From Paludibacter jiangxiensis (lineage in GTDB: Bacteria; Bacteroidota; Bacteroidia; Bacteroidales; Paludibacteraceae), in assembly GCF_001618385.1 (NCBI RefSeq), contig NZ_BDCR01000001.1, positions 930,001-994,000 on the forward strand: 64,000 nt of DNA. Direction: 5' to 3'. Positions 62,701 through 64,000 of the stretch are shown piece after piece. Position 1 is the first letter of the stretch. The number at the start of each line of letters is the position of its first letter. The notes beneath the pieces were generated by a model, which saw nothing but the letters and a program-made list of their open reading frames with translations, ran no database searches and was not told the origin of the DNA. The position numbers and the translations under genes were made by a program.

Positions 62701-64000
62701 AGTGGTCAGGCTCGGTACTGCCGGTGTTGTAAAGCTGACTTCATCGCCGTAAGCAATTCCTGCACTGTTGATTACGTAAGCCTTTACATAGTACGTGGTA
62801 TTGGGCTTCAGGCCATCCATCGAATGAGTGAAGCTTCCTACGAAATAACCGGTTTCAGCCGTCTTATTATGAATTATCGTATCTGTATTGAAGTTCGGAA
62901 CTGTACACCAGAACAATCCACGGGTAGTTACCACAGCGCCACCGTTAGTCACAATTGTACCACCGCCTGTAGCAGAACTTGCCGATTTCAGGGTGACCTT
63001 ATCCGTTACAATAGTGGCTATTGTAGGCGGTTTTGTTGTAAAGCTGATTTCGTTTCCGTAAGCAAGGCCGACGCCATTGACAGCATAAGCTCTGACATAA
63101 TACGTCGTACTTCCCAACAGGTTGGTAATGTTGCTCGTAAAGGCAGCTTCTCCCGGACCGTTGGTTGTATGGTCATTGTCAGTTGTCGGGTTGTGGCTTG
63201 TACTCCAGCAAACTCCGCTTGATGTAACCGACGATCCTCCATTCGTTAAAATAGTTCCTCCACTGATAGCAGAGACATTTGTGATTGTGCCCGGGTTGGG
63301 TGCTGTTGTTTGTACCATGGGCACTTCAAGAGTCGAGACACTTACTTCGTTACCGTAAGAGGTTCCGATACCATTAGTTACATAAGCCCGGATGTAGTAT
63401 GTGGTTCCTTTTTTCAATCCTGAAATGACAGAAGTAAAGCTTCCTGTCGTCGAAAGTGAGTTTCTGTTAGCTACCACGGTGTCGGGTTTAAATCCGGAAA
63501 CGGTGCTCCAACACATACCACCTGTTGTAATAACAGAGCCACCGTTGCTCGAAACATTACCACCCGAAGTGATACTTCTTCCGTCGCTGCCACTGGTGCC
63601 ATTAACTGTAGTCAGTGTGGCCAGTTCGGGAGCTCCGGTCATAAACATTACAGGATCACCGTAAGCAATTCCTGCACTGTTGATAGCATAGGCGCGAACG
63701 TAATAAATGGTGTTACCCATCAGGCCGGTCATTGTATGAATGAAGTCTCCGATACCGATAGTACCTGTTGTATGAGGATCTGCAATGGTTGGAGAATTGG
63801 TGGTACTCCAGCACAAACCGCTTGTTGTGACAGGTGCGCCTCCGTCACTTGTAATTGATCCTCCGCCTTTGGCTGTTGCTCCGGTAGTTGCAGTTACAGC
63901 AGAGGTAGTGATGGTAGCCGGAGTAACTGTAGTAAACGTGATGTCGGATCCGTACGCTATACCTACACTGTTGATAGCATAAGCACGGGCATAATATTTT
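48700..64000 (-). CDS. Giant modular surface protein: Fn3-like repeats + 12 FISUMP-type domains (5' end outside window)
   Basis: An uninterrupted frame of 5,099 codons plus stop that continues past the right edge (upstream codons read ...YYARAYAINSVGIAYG). The window part falls into two zones. At 59.7-64.0 kb there are about 15 tandem Fn3-like modules of ~100 residues with the pattern GxxITSDGG, RGxCWST, GLxPxTTYYVRAYATNSxGTAYG and FTT. At 48.7-59.7 kb there are twelve units, each an Fn3-like module plus a FISUMP-type domain (ACWLTQNLGA, WYWQFNR, GWRIPTxxEW, GSYxxxWSSTQY, PLRCIR). They alternate between type A (KHDGSTLTPSNAW, TKTEWTAA) and type B (IPNGTSS, TYNEWLNADAPPQNW). The last unit is a hybrid. 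Each FISUMP unit has four conserved Cys. The protein ends right after RCIRP with no sorting domain. A signal peptide or lipobox must lie outside the window. Probably a cell-surface adhesin or binding scaffold; the function is unknown. Confidence 0.93.
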   Translation of the reverse strand, partial: KYYARAYAINSVGIAYGSDITFTTVTPATITTSAVTATTGATAKGGGSITSDGGAPVTTSGLCWSTTNSPTIADPHTTGTIGIGDFIHTMTGLMGNTIYYVRAYAINSAGIAYGDPVMFMTGAPELATLTTVNGTSGSDGRSITSGGNVSSNGGSVITTGGMCWSTVSGFKPDTVVANRNSLSTTGSFTSVISGLKKGTTYYIRAYVTNGIGTSYGNEVSVSTLEVPMVQTTAPNPGTITNVSAISGGTILTNGGSSVTSSGVCWSTSHNPTTDNDHTTNGPGEAAFTSNITNLLGSTTYYVRAYAVNGVGLAYGNEISFTTKPPTIATIVTDKVTLKSASSATGGGTIVTNGGAVVTTRGLFWCTVPNFNTDTIIHNKTAETGYFVGSFTHSMDGLKPNTTYYVKAYVINSAGIAYGDEVSFTTPAVPSLTTAYATATGSTKASSGGDIANDGGSYVTSRGVVWSTIASFNPDTVTVHKTYNGGGIGSFISNITGLKGNTTYYIMAYATNVAGTAYGNLLSFITDPATLAKLTTRDAWSIGGTTAYSGGYISDDGGEPVTTRGMMWSTVSGFRADTVVVNKVSQTGTGNGYFTTALSSLKPGTTYYIRAFAINKVGVAYGNELSFTTLTVPTVTTDSIAASANGISASGGGEIIADGGAGVTNQGVCWSIGHNPTISLSTKTTYDPRTGNSFDSKLTGLKPATTYYVRAYATNNQGTGYGQERAFTTPAIAPTITTTYTTIISKTSVVTGGNITDNGGAAVTARGVLWSTNANFIPDTVSVNKTSDGTGSGSFTSTITGMSMSLTYYVRAYATNSAGTAYGNQVSVTIFPTAPRLLTKDITQVGGYTAKSGGDITSDGGAPVTLKGLCWATHTNPTVDDIRTYDGSGTDSYVSSITGLSPNTLYYVRAYAVNKIGTAYGIEKTILTDALPTLTATKPVTNIIATTATSGGEITDDGRSPILARGLCWSTYSNPTIALDTKTVDNTTTGIGEFFANMTGLKPETVYYLRAYATNAVGTSYGSQVMFKTHPVELPTVTTTPHTYVDSTLAISGGTILNDGGMPVNERGVCWSLTPNPTTSLSSKLFASTGGTGSFTSSITGLLPGKKYYIRAFGTNSLGTAYGLQDSVVTYPVRPTVSIPVMSNIKMTTADAVASVITDGGSPIMDKGVYWNTTGIKPTGINPGDSLVSNGAGGTAISGTVINLTPNTTYYIWSYATNSVGIRFSTSPVKFTTPTLPTVITLKAKSVWQFTAVSGGNITSDGGAPITGRGVCYSYAGIPTIDSLHEAHSTASTGTYSLALDSLKEGTTYYVRAYAINTMGINYGNVDTLTTLTTPTVITAKADSIWSTGIISGGKVLTDGGMPVTVRGVCWSSTVVPSISLITKTVNGNGLGSFTSTIKGLEHDSVYFIRAYATNSLGTTYGKTDTVRTLPIPPIVGEAKFSSITDTSVVTTAEIIDDGGAAVTKRGICWNTTGNPTMADNVIIDSGIGIGIFKDSISGLKEGPSYYVRAFAVNSAGVGYGPDGSSFKSCPSTFTAIHVAGFNGAPVSKTVLYHSVSTKITGALRCWLTQNLGADTLAKALTESAERSAGWYWQFNRLQGYKHDGSTLTPSNAWTPWVSSISESSGWSASNDPCNMLLGLGWRIPTKTEWSAAAGAPQNWASSNDAWKSVLKLHYSGLLAYNSGALQNRGSYSYFWASTQYNTSYGDYIYNGYSISYLDKAYAAPLRCIRDTIARGIPMVSNITLPDSSRTTTSALGIAVVVSDGGASVTARGLCYNTTGTPTIADNIVSGGSGTGSFQGTMDDLVEGTTYYVRAYATNKYGTAYSPSVTTIISCPTKFDVIHTAGTNGAPVTRTVTYHSIAADLSGKTACWLTQNLGAYKAPTSVTDANDSTIGWYFQFNRSQGYIPNGTSSYLPKNAWETWPSISENANWTPANDPCNLLLGTGWRIPTYNEWLNADAPPQNWTSPTDAFKSVLKLHVTGYLSGGAITNKGSYGWYWSSTQYGTDNGYMMYLYPGASVVTYGGKTIGAPLRCIRQSLTPTIPSVSAVVIPDSTLTSTTADGIATVVLDGGAAVTSRGLCWNTKGNPTLSDNTISGGNGTGTFTISLADLEEGPTYYVRAYATNSKGTAYSPVVTSFKICPRSFDVIHTAGLNGAPVTKTVTYHSINTTLSGSAACWLTQNLGADHQATSLTDASEASAGWYWQFNRSQGYKHDGSTLTPSNAWTPWVSSISESSVWVTTNDPCNLLLGLGWRIPTKTEWTAAVSPPQYWTSATAAWNSVIKLHHSGLLAYNSGALQNRGSYSYFWASTQYNTSYGDDIYLGSSISYLDKAYAAPLRCIRDAVTITAPSVSNIVFPTSGMTATTATGTATVASDGGATVTERGLCWNTSSTTAPTVSNHVIKDADASIGTFTLKIEDLSEDSTYYVRAYAINNKGTAYSPTVTSFKICPQEFTIIHTAGANGAPVTKTVTYHSISSSIAGSPACWLTQNLGADKQASASNDGSDAALGWYWQFNRLKGYIPNGTSSWLPKNAWETWPSISENANWAPANDPCNLLLGTGWRIPTYNEWLNADAPPQNWGTPADAFNSVLKLHMTGYLSGGAITNKGTYGWYWSNTQYGTDNGYMMYLYSGASIITYGGKTIAAPVRCIRQGVMLSVPMVSNVVIPDSTITTTKAAGIATVATDGGAKVTERGVCWNTTGSTPVITDNKIAVGEGLGVYTATLGGLSEGPTYYVRAYAINSKGVAYSPAVTSFKICPRAFDVIHTAGLNGAPVTKTVTYHSINTTISGSAACWLTQNLGADHQATALNDASEASAGWYWQFNRSQGYKHDGSTLTPSNAWTPWISSISESSVWVPANDPCNLLLGLGWRIPTKTEWTAAVSPPQYWTSANDAWNSVIKLHHSGLLAYNSGALQNRGSYSYFWASTQYNTSNGDDIYLGSSISYLDKAYAAPLRCLRDAVVISAPSVSNITFPTSGMTATTADGTATVASDGGSAITARGLCWNNSSTIAPTLSDNVITDGDIDLGNFTLTMSGLSESQTYYVRAYATNSKGTTYSPAVTSFKLCPQTFSVIHTAGVNGAPVSKTVTYHSVSSSISGSPACWLTQNLGASKQATSFSDANDSTIGWYWQFNRLKGYIPNGTSSWLPKNAWETWPSISENTNWTPANDPCNLLLGTGWRIPTYNEWLNADAPPQNWGTPADAFNSVLKLHMTGYLSGGAITNKGSYGWYWSNTQYGTDNGYMMYLYSGASMITYGGKSIAAPVRCIRQGVTLSVPMVSNVSIPDSTMSAAKTICSAVVTTDGGATVTSRGFCWNTTGTPTTADSLIVGGSGLGSFAGSMTNLVEGPTYYVRAYATNSQGTAYSPVVTSFKICPRLFNVIHTAGLNGAPVSKTVTYHSINTTISGSAACWLTQNLGSDHQATALNDASEASAGWYWQYNRLQGYKHDGSTLTPSNAWTAWISSISESSGWITANDPCNLLLGLGWRIPTKTEWTAAVSPPQYWTSANDAWNSVIKLHHSGLLAYNSGALQNRGSYSYFWANTQYNTSNGDDIYLGSSISYLDKAYAAPLRCIRDAVVISAPSVSNITFPTSGMTANTAAGTATVASDGGATVTERGLCWNTTGATPTLTDNVIKVGSGIGNFTGVMGSLSEGPVYYVRAYATNSKGTTYSPTVTSFKICPQEFTVIHTAGTNGAPVSKTVTYHSISSSISGSPACWLTQNLGADQQASATNDGSDAALGWYWQFNRSKGYIPNGTSSWLPKNAWETWPSISENANWAPANDPCSLLLGTGWRIPTYNEWLNADAPPQNWGSPADAFNSVLKLHMTGYLSGGAITNKGTYGWYWSNTQYGTDNGYMMYLYSGASVVTYSGKSIAAPLRCIRQAVSAAVPMVSNVSIPDATIKTTTADCSATVPTDGGSPVSERGICWNTTGNPTTSDNKIVSGSGVGTFSATMTGLTEGPTYYVRAYAINSQGTGYSPVVTSFKICPRAFDVIHTAGLNGAPVTKTVTYHSINTTISGSAACWLTQNLGADHQATALTDASEASAGWYWQFNRSQGYKHDGSTLTPSNAWTAWTSSISESSGWVTANDPCNLLLGLGWRIPTKTEWTAAVSPPQYWTSANDAWNSVIKLHHSGMLAYNSGALQNRGSYSYFWANTQYNTSNGDDIYLGSSISYLDKAYAAPLRCIRDAVVISAPSVSNITFPTSGMTANSADGTATVASDGGSAITARGLCWNNSSTIAPTLSDNVITDSGTDLGIFTLTMPALSESQTYYVRAYATNGKGTTYSPTVTSFKICPQTFTVIHNAGTNGAPVTKTVTYHSISSSISGSPACWLTQNLGADQQASATNDGSDAALGWYWQFNRSQGYIPNGTSSWLPKNAWETWPSISENANWAPANDPCSLLLGTGWRIPTYNEWLNADAPPQNWTNPADAFNSVLKLHMTGYLSGGSITNKGTYGWYWSNTQYGTDNGYMMYLYSGSSVVTYSGKSIAAPLRCIRQGVTTAIPMVSNVSIPDATIKPTTADCTATITIDGGATVSERGICWNTTGTPTTSDNKITSGSDVGSFTATMTGLTEGPTYYVRAYAINSTGVAYSPVVTSFKICPRAFDVIHTAGLNGAPVTKTVTYHSINTTISGSAACWLTQNLGADHQATALTDASEASAGWYWQFNRSQGYKHDGSTLTPSNAWTPWVSSISESSGWSTANDPCNLLLGLGWRIPTKTEWTAAVSPPQYWTSANDGWNSVIKLHHTGLLAYNSGALQNRGSYSYFWASTQYNTSNGDDIYLGSSISYLDKAYAAPLRCLRDAVTISAPSVSNITFPTAGMTATTADGTATVALDGGANVSERGICWNTTGTPTTSDNKIANGSGTGIFTTTISGLSEGPTYYVRAYATNSKGTTYSPTVTSFKMCPQSFSVTHTAGVNGAPVSKTVTYHSISSSISGSPACWLTQNLGADQQASSAGDVTEASAGWYWQFNRSQGYKHDGSTRTPASAWNGSISESANWGPANDPCSLLLGGSWRIPTYNEWLNADAPPQNWTSPAEAFNSVLKLHLAGYLSGGSMTNKGAYGWYWSSAQYGTDNGYMMYLYSGASYVTYSGKSIGASLRCIRP
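59700..64000 (-). repeat. Tandem Fn3-like modules, period ~300 bp (coding)
   Basis: The codons for (A)YAxNSxG recur about every 292-311 bases from 59766 to 63980 (for example 59766, 60059, 60356, 60667, 60962, 61268, 61560, 61863, 62167, 62472, 62780, 63083, 63384, 63685, 63980). These copies differ clearly from one another, unlike the A-B units, which points to an older expansion. Confidence 0.85.

Noticed and set aside
63814-63816. TTG as the start codon of the giant gene
   Set aside because: The frame stays open with the same Fn3-like repeat sequence to the right edge, so this is an internal Leu codon and the real start lies outside the window.
48700-64000. CRISPR array or non-coding satellite
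   Set aside because: The repeats are hundreds to 1,840 bases long, keep one open frame and vary as protein modules do.

Overview
The window looks like a chromosomal segment of a Bacteroidota (Bacteroidales-like) bacterium. It carries a SusC/SusD outer-membrane pair, a PorP/SprF + OmpA pair, TlpA-type thioredoxin proteins with a DUF4369-like N-terminus, a Bacteroidetes Hc1-like histone and a FISUMP-domain protein. Several start sites have Bacteroidetes-type promoters (TTTG at -33, TAnnTTTG at -7), most have weak Shine-Dalgarno sequences. A fermentative D-lactate dehydrogenase and a butyrate kinase suggest an anaerobe, and Fe-SOD plus ferritin suggest some oxygen tolerance. The species cannot be named from this sequence.

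Layout. 0-7 kb: an unrecognised partial gene, a small lipoprotein sitting between two near-identical terminators, htpG, ldhA and an ABC-F ATPase. 6.8-8.0 kb: a long AT-rich gene-free stretch with a strong orphan terminator. 8-12 kb: PorP/SprF, an OmpA-family protein and a lipoprotein. 12-15 kb: folD, panB and a TlpA-like protein. 15.5-21.2 kb (minus strand): PstS-like binding protein, SusC, SusD, probably one phosphate- or oxyanion-linked uptake operon together with the TlpA-like gene. 22-24.3 kb: an Hc1-like histone gene, then two decayed toxin-tip/immunity cassettes (HNH tip + DUF4265 protein; JAMM-motif tip + secreted protein) with shared flanks and REP-like hairpins, then tRNA-Lys. 24.4-31.8 kb: a membrane-anchored M15-like/DUF5715 protein, clpC, a KdgK-type sugar kinase, butyrate kinase, a DeoR regulator and ribB.

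32-40.3 kb (minus strand): a seven-gene sugar operon. In transcription order it encodes split transketolase N- and C-subunits, a secreted DUF5060/apiosidase-like/DUF5605 glycosidase, a GlpK-like kinase with an altered glycerol pocket, a fucose/arabinose-isomerase-like enzyme, a GRP/DMT-type sugar permease and a periplasmic-binding-protein fold that has no signal peptide. I infer a catabolic route for a branched or unusual pentose, with D-apiose as the best guess.

40.7-47.1 kb: sodB-ftnA, aroE, a Sua5/YrdC tRNA-modification enzyme, a glycosyltransferase, lrgAB and proB. 47.2-48.6 kb: a large thioredoxin-like protein. 48.7-64.0 kb: one uninterrupted reading frame of at least 5,099 codons that runs off the right edge. 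It is built from about 15 tandem Fn3-like modules of ~100 residues, then 12 Fn3+FISUMP modules of two alternating types (A and B). The A-B pair repeats six times with a period of about 1.84 kb. This giant modular surface protein, the toxin-cassette remnants and the putative apiose-type operon are the most interesting parts of the window.
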